64,000 nucleotides of DNA from Spirometra erinaceieuropaei (GCA_902702965.1 CACRXP010000067.1:521966-585965); one strand, 5' to 3'; counted from the stretch's first letter, positions 11,297 through 22,975 are shown. The notes: generated from the sequence alone by a model not told the origin. A program made the numbers and translations.

Positions 11297-11740
11297 TCCC
11301 TTATCTTCTTCTTTTGGTTCTTGTTGTCTCATGTATTGACATACAAAATCAATGGGGTAGTAGTTAAAGGAACACAGACTGAACAAATAAATAAGTTCTC
11401 TTCTGGGCAGGGTATCTTTGCTCGATTAGATAGAATGTTAAGAGCACTCCGTTTGTAAACGGTATAATGGTTGCTCTCGTAGTAAAGGATAATTTTCGTA
11501 TAGGCTTGTTCATGGTACATTATTTTTTGGAATGTCCCGTCAGTAATTCGCAGTAGGGGTGCATCAAGAATTGGAGCTTACTGTCCGCTTCTTTTTCAAG
11601 CGTGAGTGAGATACTTGGCCTCGTTGAGTTCATAACGCTGTGCGGCGTTCCAGCAGATGTCTCCTGACGGTAAAAAAGGTTTCGCCTACATATGTAGACT
11701 TCTAATTTTTGCACCATGACTTCGGCCAACAAGACCATAA
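11297..11740 (-). pseudogene. Penelope-like element, truncated tandem copy
   Basis: The minus frames at 11520-11738 and 11329-11520 join into a PLE thumb region. It reads RPSISLTLEKEADSKLQF, then a block ending LTGHSKK, then YESNHYTVYKRSALNILSNR and CPEENLF. This parallels the neighbouring copy at 10640-11296 and ends abruptly at about 11297, where that copy begins. Such direct tandems, with one partial and one longer copy, are a known arrangement of Penelope-type elements (pseudo-LTRs). The GIY-YIG domain is absent from this unit. Confidence 0.75.
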
Positions 11741-11939
11741 TTAAGTGACTCCATCGCAGTTCATTTCAAATGCCGATAGCATTTATGAGCGATGGAGAAG
11801 TTTGTTTCGATACATATGTCCAAGTGGTCCAACAAAGCAGACGCAGGATCATATATGTCGTAGGAATGTATTTCTTTTTTCGAAAATATTGGAATATTTA
11901 GGGATTTTTAGAACCCAGAAAATTAGGATTCACTAAGTA

Positions 11940-13429
11940 TGAAATTCGAAAACGTTATTCTGCGCCAAAAAGTTAACAAAGTATAGTTAAGCATGTTTGT
12001 TGTAAAATATACGCCGGCAGTTGATTCAATGGTAGTTAACAGGCCGGAATTCAAACGTGACTGCATGAATCTTACATTTCGCGACATAACAAATAATCCC
12101 ACAACCTACATTAGATTTTTTTTCAGACGAGAGTATATTTTAAAAGTCCAGTAAGTATTTCAACATGAAAAACAACTATGTTTGCGAGTGTTTTTCTCGT
12201 TCTATTGCCAAATTGCGCATATGCAGATTAGACCGCACGACAAGTAGTGTTCCATATGTTCAAAACTGAAAAAAATATATTCGGTTCCGGTCACTTCTTT
12301 GACATCAGGTAGACTTTTTCAAACAGCAGAACAGTTGCCACCTATTTAAACAAAATATTGCCTGTGCGCGCTATTGCTAAACTTAAGGACACGATATTGC
12401 ACAGACTTGTTAGTTTGAATTTTAAAAATATAAAAAAACATTCCGTTATTTAAAAACGTAACGCATTGATTAGCAGACTCATTTTCGCAGTTAAAATCCG
12501 ACAAAAAATCAATTTTTTACCACAGTAAGCTTCTTTAGAAAAACTCTCAATAGCAAGCCGAGCTCCTCTCAAGGATGACTACACATAGTTGCGCAACAAA
12601 ATTCAATGACAGGTATTAGAATAGGAAATTGCCTGAGTATATAGCAACGTCCATTTTCGCTCAAACTAATGAAAATTTTGTATGGCTAGATTACTTAGAC
12701 ATCTTCTGCTTACGACATGTTTATTTACTTGAAGGGGCTGGACGATAAGGAAATATCCTCAACGTTAAAGGCGTACGAAAATCCCGCATTCATGTTCTGT
12801 TGTCTAGTTCTATGAGTTAAGTCACGCAATGTTTATGTATATATGTGAATGACGGAGGTAGTATGTATTCCGAGATAATATAATAAAAAGGAAAAGCCTC
12901 GTTGGAAATTGTAGATGCACCCGTCAGTTTCCAAGTCTATTACGTGAACCCGTAGTCAAACGAAATAATAAGTGCAAAGGGTAATAATTGCACTAGAGAG
13001 CTAGAGTGGGGACATCGAGGTTACATCAACAAAACAGAAGTTCATGTGAGGCGGTGGATAACATGTTTAGGTAGGCGCTGGAAGAAAAGTGTAGTGTTGA
13101 GGGTTACAGTTGTGGTTCACTCAATCGAGGAGATGTGGAATCCGAACACGAACTAGCAGCTGGTGTCGTAGGGTGCGCGCACGTCATTGTGCATAGTGAG
13201 CACCCAGGTCGACATGGCGGTTGATGCTGTTACTGTTAGACTGTCAAGCTTCGAGAAACTCGCGCCTGTTTAATGTTGACAGTGGCGATCATTTCAGTTC
13301 CCTCCCAGTTGAAGCGGTAATCATATACAAGGGCGTTCGCAAGCACAAAATGCATGGGGTCCCGTAAGTGAATGGCCTGCTTCTGTTCGTCAGTGCGGGT
13401 CCCAAATGACATTTGTTTACATATTTATA
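11940..13429. other. No gene seen
   Basis: This AT-rich stretch contains no ORF, repeat family member or RNA gene that I can support in either strand. It ends at the TA flanking the foldback element. Confidence 0.5.
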
Positions 13430-14419
13430 CAGTGCGTGACCTATCTCATGAAATGTTGGCTGAAATTATGAAATGCGTTTTCGATTAGGAAGGATTACTT
13501 GGTCGCGGTTTTGATACTAATTATCTTAAGGCATACCCTTATAACATGTTGGACTTGGCAGGATGTCAGCTTTCAAATGTACTTCTTTTCAATCTCCTGT
13601 AGAAACCGTACTCAATAAAAATGACTACCTGAGTAGCATGCATTTTTCCCACTGATTTTCGATGGTCTTGGAAATTCAAATATATGTTATAGAAACCACA
13701 AACAAAAATATGCTTTCTTTTAGTCAATCAATAGAAAATCACGTCTTCTTTATATTTTATACTTAAGGAAGGAGTATAATTAGGTTTTAAAAAGTTTTCT
13801 AAATGCCGAAAAATTTGGAGCCTGATCATTCGTTGCATTAGCGCTTAGTGATTACACTACAAGGTGAATGCGTTCTGCGTAAAGAAAATCCCATATTTTT
13901 CTATGTCATTAAAGAGATATCATACAGGGTCCATAAAATTTTGCAATAGATGCGGACCATGTTGTACATTTCATGAGGAGCAGTAGTAAACAGTCAGGTA
14001 CCGTGCTATGTGAATGGACATATCGTGAGCTTAAGAAGTCTCATAATTAGAAACTTTTTTAAAACCTAATTATACTCCTTCCTTAAGTATAATATATAAA
14101 GAAGACGTAATTTTCTATTTATTGGCTAACAGAAAGCATATTTTTGTTTGTGGTTTCTATAAAATATATTTGAATTTCCAAGACCATCGACAATCAGTGG
14201 GAAAAATGCATGCTACTCAGGTAGTCATTTTTATTGAGTACGGTTTCTACAGGAGATTGAAAAGAAGTACATTTGAAAGCTGACATCCTGCCAAGTCCAA
14301 CATGTTATAAGGGTATGCCTTAAGATAATTAGTATCACAACCGCGACCAAGTAATCCTTCCTAATCGAAAACGCATTTCATAATTTCAGCCAACATTTCA
14401 TGAGATAGGTCACGCACTG
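13430..14419 (+). mobile_element. Complete foldback element, family 1, with TA target duplication
   Basis: Two inverted arms of 373 bp each (13430-13802 and 14047-14419) enclose a 244-bp centre. By eye the arms differ at only about nine positions, and the outer 190 bp at one. The ends read CAGTGCGTGAC inward and each is flanked by TA (13428-13429 and 14420-14421), matching a TA target duplication as made by Tc1/mariner-type transposases. There is no transposase ORF, so it is non-autonomous. Arm similarity marks it as the youngest family member in the window; other copies are at 4655, 32541, 40871, 41395 and 45827. Confidence 0.88.
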
Positions 14420-14714
14420 TACGTTGGCATTTGGGAAACACGTAAATAGACTTTCCATTAACACCGTTATCAGTAGCGCAGTATAAACATTTGTCATATG
14501 CGAATGACGATGAATGTATTCGCTTCATGATGACTAATTAACTTTGAAACAGAAGCGTTATTGTAAATATACTGCAGGTTAGGCTCACCACTAATATAGT
14601 AAATCCAAATAACGGTTTCCCTCCTTTATGCTTCTTGTTGTTTTCCAGAGAGCTATAGGTTTTAATTGGTACAATATACTCCATGTCTTGTGCTGCCCAT
14701 ACATAAGATTTTAA

Positions 14715-15086
14715 ATGAGTCTTTTAGCCTACCGTTTAATATATGAAGTGCTTTATATTTGTCCCACAAGTCATTTGATGTCTGCCCACTTCCAGACAAA
14801 AAGCGGCCGCCTTCGCGTGTATACACATAAAGACTCAATCCATGTTGATTTGCAGAATGTGGTTACAGTAGCAGAACTAAATTATTTTTACGGCGTTGGA
14901 CAAGCTCGAGAAATCTTGCGTCCTGGCGGATTGCAGTTCACCAGCCGCACTGATGTCGAGCGATTGCAACATATTGTGGAAGCACAGTATATAATGAATG
15001 TATGCAGGCAAACTGCCTTGTCCATTCTCAAGAACCTTGCGGTGCAATCCTTTTTAAACGCTCTGGTAGTGGAATGCATCCTATAG
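14715..15086 (+). CDS. Unassigned 123-codon ORF
   Basis: An open frame of 123 codons whose second half has a balanced composition, including VAELNYFYGVGQAREILRPG and TDVERLQHIVEAQYIM. It is not similar to any family I can name. A possible splice acceptor (TTGATTTGCAG) lies at about 14848-14858, so the real coding part may begin there. It abuts the GC-rich repeat that starts near 15230, so it could belong to an unrecognised mobile element. Confidence 0.25.
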   Translation: MSLLAYRLIYEVLYICPTSHLMSAHFQTKSGRLRVYTHKDSIHVDLQNVVTVAELNYFYGVGQAREILRPGGLQFTSRTDVERLQHIVEAQYIMNVCRQTALSILKNLAVQSFLNALVVECIL

Positions 15087-15229
15087 ATGTATTTTATGCC
15101 GGTCTGGAGAGTATTGAATTGCATGACTTTGCTCTAAAAGTCCTGTTTTCTTTTATGGATTTCTTGTCCGTAGTCATCCATGTCGCATCTATGGTTGCCG
15201 GTTTTGTTGGTTAAATCCTTGTTAAGTGT

Positions 15230-15900
15230 TTGATGTGGACCAGCAGACATGGAGTGGAGCGGTATACGCGCCATCCACCGGCGGCGTCCCGGCGTCCGGT
15301 ATTCATGACCAACAGACCCGGTTGCCATCAAGTCTTCTATCACTATAAACTAATTCGCCCACAAGTCACCGACCCTGCTCCCATCTTAATGTGGAGTACA
15401 AGGTGGACATCGTCGGAATCGACGACTGAACTGTCGTGTGTGTGCGTGTGCGTCAATTTCCCCAAAATTGCAACGTGGTAGATGTGCTGGCCCAAGACTA
15501 GGGCCATATCGAATTCTCGCAGGCGTTATCGGGAATGCGCACCGTAACAAATGCCAACACTTCGGCGCTCGATGGCGGACCTAGTTGCCGAAATACGTCG
15601 CGCAGACTGGGGCCCCTTCCGTCTTCCATTGTCGTTGTTGATCAAAAACCTAATTATATGTTGTGTGGACCCGGGGGTGTGGATTGGAGTGCCAAGGTGC
15701 GGACTTTGCCGTAACATCCACCTGCGCCCACCCTCGCCTCCGATCTTTTTGACTCTGTCTTGACGCAGGGTCCAGATGGGTGGAGGAGGAGAGAGTGCGG
15801 TAGACGCTTCGCAAGTCTGCACTTACTATGAACTAACCCACGCTCAAGTCACCGTGTCTGCTTCACCTTGCTCTGGGGCCAGCGGGTGACAACGTTGGAT
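15230..15900. repeat. GC-rich dispersed repeat with internal ~480-bp direct repeat
   Basis: Base composition shifts sharply to GC-rich compared with the flanks. A block containing ACTATAAACTAATTCGCC near 15341 recurs with changes near 15820, about 480 bp apart. The segment GTGGAGGAG followed by AGAGAGTGCGG and a CGCAAGTCT box near 15780-15815 recurs at about 38540-38580. The ORFs in it (15230-15481, 15526-15822, 15551-15763) overlap on opposite strands and look like by-products of GC-richness. It is probably a piece of a dispersed element; no RT or transposase motif is visible. Confidence 0.55.
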
Positions 15901-16589
15901 GCGACGGTGGAGCTGACATAAACACGTGGTATATCAAAACAACAGTGAAAAGTATCCGTATGTTGAGAATCGGTGCATATTAGAACAAAAGGTCTTCGGC
16001 AGAAGTTTCAGTGTAAATGGTTATGATTAACACTCAGTTTATTGAACCCAGTAGAACCATATGGATACAGTATTGCTTATTTGAATTCCGAATTAAACTT
16101 ATGCAGGTTATTTTGCATTTGTCAAACGGGGAATTGGCTTCTTCAGGATGCCATCGTGAATTCCTATTAACCTGCCCAGATCAATGGCGGGGGTTTCCCC
16201 ATGCGAATTACGTGCACCGCCTTACCACGAGTGTCAACGTACAGCACACTGACCACCCATAACGAGCCAGGCACAGTGCTGGTTTCTGTAATTCGATTTG
16301 TAGTGTAGATCCACTCCACACACCCAGCTGGCGATTGATCAAAGAACGTCTAGCACAACAATTTAACCTACTAAATATATTTAATCAGTAACGATGCTGG
16401 TCTTAAGTTCAAAAGGCTGGTTGTATCCCTACGTGTGTCTGATTGTTAGTCCTGAAGGCAAAAGCAGAGATTTACCCAAGTGGTTTTCTATGCTACTAAC
16501 TTCCGCACGATTCCATAGAGTATCTAAAATGAGCCAGAAGATTGCATAGTTTTACATACGAATACGTACAATTGCAATGTTCATGATAC

Positions 16590-17262
16590 TTTAGGGTAAG
16601 GTGACACCATACTTGCAGCACAGGTACTAATCAAAGTCCATACACGCGTGTTTCGCCGACATTTTGCCCCTGAATGGCGCAGCTGCGATGGGTTCTGCTC
16701 GTCAGTCGGTCGCCCAACATATCCCGTCTGTTTTCTGGTAGATACTCTAATTTAGAAATTGTCGCATTTTAATTTATTCAGAAATTAACTGCGGTTTTGG
16801 AGTAGATCAGGATACTTAACTTCTACTGAACGAGCTTTTAGACAGATAATTAGCGGGTTAACAAAGGCTGCTTTAATGGAGGCAGAAGGGGATATGGGAT
16901 ATGGGTCACTGGTCAATTTTGATACATTGTCTGGGACACCGCAGTGGAAGCAATTAACTGATTATATGCTAAAATGCATGGCAGTGTAAAGAGTTGTAAG
17001 ACGAATAATAAAAAACTGCATCGTTCAACTTAACTGCGTGCCCTGCCGCACCGAGGTAACCGTTACTTTCTAAGGGAATTAAAAAGCGGCAATTTATAAA
17101 TTGGAGTGTCTACCAGAAAATAAGCAGGAAACGCTGAGGGATCCACAGACGAGACGAAGGCCTCGCAATTGCGTCATGCAACGGCAGAATATCGGTGAAC
17201 CACGCGCGTATGGGCTTTTGATTAGTACCTGTGCAGTTTGTATGGTGTCACCTTCCCCTAAA
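16590..17262. mobile_element. Long-TIR (foldback) element, family 2
   Basis: The left arm (about 16590-16795) begins TTTAGGGTAAGGTGACACCA. The right arm (about 17062-17262) is its inverted counterpart, ending TGGTGTCACCTTCCCCTAAA. Similarity continues inward for about 200 bp, through a GTGTTTCGCCGACATT block and a TTTTCTGGTAGATACTC block. The centre is short and non-coding. A fragment of the same family lies at about 40650-40790. It is non-autonomous; the transposase superfamily cannot be told from this. Confidence 0.78.
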
Positions 17263-17298
17263 TTATACTACTAGCTGCCTGTCGGCCGGTAATTAATA

Positions 17299-17514
17299 TT
17301 ACTCGGTTACCCGCTGTGGCTGATAGAGTTCGGCCCAAGTCTTCATGAATAAAATATCCGTCTGGGCCTGTAGACCTTGAATAAACTGATCTACTCCAAG
17401 TTCGTACTTAATTTTTGAGGAAATTAAAAAGCAACAATGCTCGCGATTTTTGATTGGCAGAAAAGCTGCAAATGTACCCCAAATTAAATCAAGCTTATTA
17501 GGAAGACAAGGCAT
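17299..17514 (-). other. Unassigned small ORF
   Basis: A 71-codon minus-strand frame just outside the family 2 foldback element. It is not similar to anything I recognise, and at this length it is within chance expectation. The rest of 17262-17818 holds nothing else I can name. Confidence 0.12.
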
Positions 17515-17817
17515 CCTTGTAAAGCTGCAGAAGTCCTCTGTTTAACGAATGAATAATTAAAATAGAAGTTGTGGCTGGTTGTACAACATCTAAGAGCACT
17601 TAACCCCCGATTTGGCGGGCCGTTGGCTGTCAAACGTGCAGCGTTTCTTAGGAACAATTTTATGATTTTCAGCTTAAGTTAGTTAGGTGGCAGCATGTGA
17701 CTTCTGTTCGACTGGACACTTCTGATTAAGGCCAACATGACATGCCCTTGTTCTGCAGTGAAATGATTGACTGTTCTGCCTAGACAATGAACCTTAGAAA
17801 GCAACATTGGCCTTTTT

Positions 17818-18107
17818 CAATGGTAGGGCGCGCTCGCCAGATCGTTCATACGGAACTCACTCGTTCCGTTGCGCCTTACGGGCTCTCTCTCGAGCCCAAC
17901 CGGCAGCCGCAGAGCGGCGCATGATATCGGCAGCATGTTATTACCGACAAAGACATGGGAGACTGAAATGGCCATTTCTGGATTATTAGCCATCGTCCGC
18001 CAGCCATACCCAACCCCAAAGTGTGGAAAATCCGGGGTTTTAACTCGCGACCTGTTAGTTATAAGTCCGCGCCTCTAATCACCGGGCCACGAGCCCGTTG
18101 CCCTATC
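17818..18107 (-). mobile_element. tRNA-derived SINE, minus orientation
   Basis: On the minus strand the element starts with a tRNA-like head: an A box within GTGGCCCGGTGATTAGAGG, then a B box GGTCGCGAGTTAAAACC. The body contains TGTCTTTGTCGGTAATAACA and the tail reads GAACGAGTGAGTTCCGTATG, ending near a TAGGGCGCGCTCGCC border. These are the internal RNA polymerase III promoter parts expected of a SINE. It pairs with the plus-strand copy at 18168-18455, forming an inverted repeat of about 290-bp arms. Confidence 0.8.
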
Positions 18108-18167
18108 GGTTTCGATCGGTAATATGCATTGTATATTTTACACTGTGTATGCCCGATCAAAAATGGA

Positions 18168-18455
18168 CAGGGCAACGGACTCGCGGTCCAGTGGTCAGAG
18201 GCGTGAAATTTTAACTAACAGGTTTCGAGTTCAAGCCTCGGGTGTTCCACACTTCGGGATTGGATATGACTGGCTGACGACGGCTAATAAGCTAGAAAGG
18301 GCCATTCTAGTCTTCCTTGTCTCTGTCGGTAATAACATGCTTCCTTCATCATGCGCCGCTGTGTGGCTGCTGGTTGGGCTCGATAGAGAGCTCGTAAGGC
18401 ACAACGGAACGAGTGAGTTCCGTATGAACGATCGGTGAGCGCCCCCTACCATTGA
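18168..18455 (+). mobile_element. tRNA-derived SINE, plus orientation
   Basis: This is the same SINE family as 17818-18107, in the opposite orientation, with a 60-bp spacer. The A-box region is CGGTCCAGTGGTCAGAGG and the B-box region GGTTTCGAGTTCAAGCC. The body and tail align along the whole length, with an estimated identity around 80 percent. The ORFs at 18124-18438 and 18231-18452 read through it and are not genes. Confidence 0.82.
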
Positions 18456-18639
18456 TTTTCGTCGTCCTCTACAAGCGGTGGATAAAGGTATTACCCCGTT
18501 GAATGTTGGAAAGTCATTCGCACGAATTTGCCTTTCAGATGCCTATTTATACAATAAGTGAACGGAGAATCTTGGGCGTTACTGACGATCAACATTCACG
18601 AACGTCTATTCAAGTTTTTTTGAATGCATTACGGCATTT

Positions 18640-20590
18640 GAACGGCCCTAAGCATTTTCCTGCAGGTTATGAATGCAGTGCTCACGGAGAGGCAAGATCA
18701 GTTGCGTAATTAGAAGATATTCTAGTAGTTTTTCGCCCGGAAACGAACCTGCTTGAAAGAGTGATCTAACTGCTAAATAATTTCACTAATTATGGATTTA
18801 AAATTAACACGGAGAAACGCGCAGTTCTGTGGAAAGAAGTTAGCTATTTAATGTTCATAGTAAACGAGGACGGAGATGCACGGGATCCTGGGAGCGTGCA
18901 TGCATTTCAGAGCATAAAACTTCACAGAATGTTAAGAAAATAAAATCCATCATGAGCCTTGGCAGGGACGTCGTAGTCTGAAGGAATCTGTAAATCAACT
19001 TTTGTGCAGGGATGCCACATTCGTGTAGTTAGGGGAGTGCCAAGAATCTTTCATGATGAAAGAGACTATGACAAATCATTCGGTAATGCTCTCAAATTTT
19101 GAGTTCAGAGATAAAACGTTCGCCAGACCGACGCCTCTTACTATAAAATGGGCGCAATCTTACTTAAAATGGATGTTGACAGGACATTTCAAACTCTAAT
19201 GCCTACCGAGAGGTCACTGACAAAAGCAGAATGAATTTACAGTCGCATAGACAAAGGGTATTTAGCTATAATCTTTGTTAACTATAAATTCTATTAGTTT
19301 ATATATGGCAGACGTTTCATTTTATGCATGGATCATCAGCTCTTAAGGTTTCCTTTTTCGAGGCGAACACAGGCATACAACAGAATGCGGCGAAACGGAT
19401 TCAACGGTAGACAACATTCCTCGAGAAAAATTATTTCCCTTCAATACATATTTACGCAGACATTTGGAGCCCCAGGTGCGTTGACCCGGTTAAGCCAAAA
19501 ACCGGAAAGTCGAAAAGATGTCGTGGGGGCACAAAGCCTGAGCCAAGGTGCCGCAGAACTTAAGGAGTTTATCCGAGAAGTTCCTACCACATCGGAATTG
19601 CGGCAACGGATGACACAGATGAGATTTTGATTGCTTAAGTGGTCCCAATTCACCTAAAGCACACTCAAGTGATGTGTCAAAATTGGGAGATAAAAACGCA
19701 TGATGTCGGCACCCATATATCCTAACATAATTGGCCAGATCGAACTCTTTAACATCACTTTCAAAAGGGCAATGAACAAGATGTGGAAGTAGGCGTCAAG
19801 ATATAACATCTGAATGCATTCCTGCTGGCCTACCGAATCACACCAAAAACCACACTATAAGAGTTAACTCCGGAAGAAAGTTTTTGAGCAGACAACCCGT
19901 CTGTATCACCTTAAAGTTCGGCCGTGGAAGTCCCGTTTTATGGAGGGTACGGAATTAAGTACCAGCTGTAAAACCCTGGATAGAGGATATAATCGAAAGG
20001 GCACGTGATTAAGTTTTACAAGTCAAGACAAATAGAGGACGTGTGCGAAGACAAGTGAACCAGCAGAGACACCGAATGAGATTTAACAGCCCGTTGGTCG
20101 CCGACCTATTTTCGGACAGTTCAGTATCCCAACTTCCAAGCATGAGGTTCCAGATGTAGCCCAGGCCCCTCAAGAGGTCCCCCAGAACTAGATGCCCCCC
20201 GAACAGGCTACTACTACACCCAAATCGCCGAATGTACGAGGTCCACTCTTTAACAGCGGGAGGTATTAGGAAGCTCCGGAGCATGAGGTACCGTCTCCGT
20301 CGTGCGGCGGTCACGCCTGACAAAGTATCCCAGACCCGCTAATTGGTCCCGCCAAGAAATCCCGCGAGTGAGCCAAAAATTAGCACACCACCGAGTTACG
20401 CGCGGCCTTCAGGGATCAACAGCACGCCAGGTTGTGCCCATACCAGCGCTCAGCACCGGACCAGTAGGAACATCCAAACTAGACAAGGGCAGAACCACTA
20501 AATGGTGTCGCCGCCTGTATATTCTCATTCAAATGGTCAGGCCAAAATATGTAACAGCACAAATATCTGCAAACGTGCATAGTTTGTACT
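18640..20590 (+). pseudogene. Ty3/Gypsy pol relic (RT, RNase H, integrase)
   Basis: Domains appear in normal order but with many stops and shifts. The RT has QVMNAVLTERQDQ at about 18665, then LEDILVVFRPETNLLERV, where the catalytic Y-x-D-D has lost Tyr to a stop and one Asp to Glu. It continues with NYGFKINTEKRAVLWKEVSY near 18785-18845. The RNase H region includes MPTERSLTKAE near 19200 and MDHQLLRF at 19328. A linker follows with GAPGALTRLSQKPESRKDVV. Integrase remnants include YPNIIGQIELFNITFKRAM near 19718-19773, LLAYRITPKTTL near 19825 and a C-terminal RVRRQVNQQRHR near 20040. A second YSHSNGQAK segment near 20520 looks like a duplicated integrase piece. LTRs were not found. Confidence 0.85.
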
Positions 20591-20599
20591 TGTGATATT

Positions 20600-21480
20600 T
20601 TGTCTGGCAAATATGAGCTTAACCTTCAAAGAAGAAAAAAACTTTATTCTTTTTGAAACCGTAGTTATCAAAGTAGAGAACTGCACAACGTAATGTCAAT
20701 TACACTTGTGCACGCATGAAACATAGGGTCATATCAGACACTATGACCTAACATACAACCCCACAGTTTGCAATTTATTTAACAGACAAGCTCTATCCCT
20801 TAACGTTATGCTGATTGACATGTCCACGCACACGCAGAGGGTTAATCCTTAATCAAATTCTAGAGGTCAATCTTATGGGGATATAAAGTTGGTCAATTTG
20901 TTAGATTAGCTATGGACCCTTTACTGTGTTTATTTGTTATTATAAGCTCCCTGAAGAATACCATTTCAAACTAACTGCATAGTTTTTGAAATGCATACTG
21001 TTTACAGGTTATTATGCAAACGGAGGTACATGATTCAAAGTATGGGATAAAACTTAGGGACAAAGTCCGCTCTATATGAACAGATATATTAACTTACACA
21101 TTCATTTCTAAGTGAAAATTAGTGGGACATATTTGGTTAATTTTGGAAGTTCACTTCCAAAGTTTTCAATAAGAGGCCTCTATTTGTCGTGGATAAAATG
21201 GGTATACGGAGGAAATAACACCGAAATATAGCAAGCAATGTGCAATGGTCGAAAAATTCAACCGCTGATACCATGAGGAATTACGGTAAACCAGTTGAAA
21301 AATTCATGTCGGCTATTACTTTCTTCAAAATGGTACTAGCGTAGTGAGTAGCTTACAACATTATTGCAGTTCAGAAAAATGGACAGCACAGAATTCAATA
21401 TTTAAGAAGAAAAATATGTCACCATGTGCACATATAGAAACATTTGTTTAAAAAAGGGCGGAAGAGAAGCAAAGGCCCCA
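20600..21480. other. No gene seen
   Basis: AT-rich sequence without an ORF of note, a recognisable element or an RNA gene. It separates the Gypsy relic from the PLE relic that follows. Confidence 0.4.
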
Positions 21481-21589
21481 TTTCAAACCCCGTTACTTGA
21501 AGAAGAAGTGATATGCTTCCAAATGGCGAAGAGTAGAAGAGCATTTATATGTTGTAAAAGTATTTCTACATCAATTCTCGCATCATTGC

Positions 21590-22067
21590 ACATAAAAATT
21601 TAAAGTGATGCGTAAACGGAAAGCATTTAAATTGTCCAGCACAATATTTTTAAAGCCAGCAATAGCCAGAAAGCCAGAAATAGGTGACCCCAAAGGATTC
21701 CTTTCAGTTGTCAATATTTATGGGCCAAATCGAGCTTTGTTTCCAGAATTAAGTCCAGCAGTTCAGGAAAAGCAGATGCAGGAACCTTGATTTCGTAGGA
21801 CTGCAGGAGTTCTTATGTGCACTGGTTAGCCAGATCGAGTTGTATGGACGCGAATAGAGAGAGAATATCGGACGATACCATTATCTTATATGTACTAATA
21901 GTGAGTACTCGTATTTTGTCAAGAAATTCAATAGGAGATTTGATTGAAGTATCACAATCCTTTGTTAAGCGATGCCTTTTGGGGAATGACCATTTATAAA
22001 TCTTGTAAATGGGTAAACCGATTAATGATACTGTCGTTCGCAATGGTACGCATACTGGCGTGGGCAA
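21590..22067 (-). pseudogene. Penelope-like element RT, central part
   Basis: The minus frame at 21813-22067 encodes PKRHRLTKDCDTSIKSPIEF, then LDKIRVLTIST, IMVSSDILSLFASIQLDLA and NQC. These match the PLE RT region around the first catalytic Asp (FD..SLFTSIP). The second Asp-containing block is altered to SSDILSLF. Further down the minus strand, near 21650-21720, a GSPISGFLAIAGFKNIVLDN block follows in a shifted frame. The element is closely related to the copy at 8690 (shared LTKDC and EFLxK blocks). The plus-strand ORFs at 21605 and 21944 are shadows. Confidence 0.87.
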
Positions 22068-22814
22068 GGGGTCGATTCCTCCTCCAAACTGTGACGTTGG
22101 TCTTAGGTGGAATTAGCTCTGGGCTGTTTGATATGTTTAGACATCATTTAATTTCTCGCGGGAAATTCGATTCAATACTACCGGATAGCTTTCTAAAATG
22201 AAGTTCATATCAAAGTTCTTTCAAAACAAAAGTGCATAATTTATATTAAGGGGTAAAACCTAGGGTGAAGGCCGGCTACAAGCGAACATACATATCAACT
22301 AAAACAGCATGAGCTGACCAGCTGCAATGCAGCATTTAAGAACTACCGAAAGTTATTTAAAAAGCTGTCAAGCCTAAATAATTATATCAGTAGAATTGTT
22401 AAAATTGTGATGTTATTCTACTATCATTTGAAGGCGGATTTCATTGCAAAATATAAATGTCGGTATATCTTCGCATACTCCTTTGCCTGACGTTATTAAG
22501 AATGGCGGACTAAAACATATTTAGCAGACATTGTCCAAGTGCTACTATCTTCTTACTGCACAGGGGTCATTCGTCGACTGGATGACTGTAATTTTCCGAA
22601 AATGAAATAGCCATAATGCGGGGTGATTGCCTGATGATTTAAGATAAAGGATAATGTTCATGAATGCAGTGCCTAAACCGAATAGCTGTCATGAAGGTTG
22701 AATTTAACCCCATGGTGATGGTCGAGGATGATGCATATCTGGATGAACTAGTATCTCGTGGATATTTTGGCAGATTTTGAATAAAACATGTTGACCCAAC
22801 TGAGAAAAAATTGG

Positions 22815-22895
22815 CGCCTCGGTAGGATTTGAACCCACGCAGTAAGGAAAAGGCTTTAGTACGGCCAAAGCTCTTACAAGTTGAGCTACTAGGCC
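22815..22895 (-). repeat. tRNA-like sequence, left arm of an inverted pair
   Basis: On the minus strand the sequence has a D-arm-like TAGCTCAACTTGTAAGAGC and a T-arm-like GTGGGTTCAAATCCTAC. Its 3' side, CGAGGCG, would pair with an intact acceptor, but the 5' side GGCCTAG carries changes. A run of six T follows, as at Pol III terminators. The stretch between the anticodon-like stem and the T arm is about 15 nt, unusually long. I read it as a tRNA-derived sequence, not a functional tRNA gene. Confidence 0.6.
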
Positions 22896-22975
22896 CCGCC
22901 GGACGACGCGAATTTAATCACATATTGCTCAAGTTACCCGCCCAAATGTGATTAAACTCGCGTCTTTGTCTGGCG

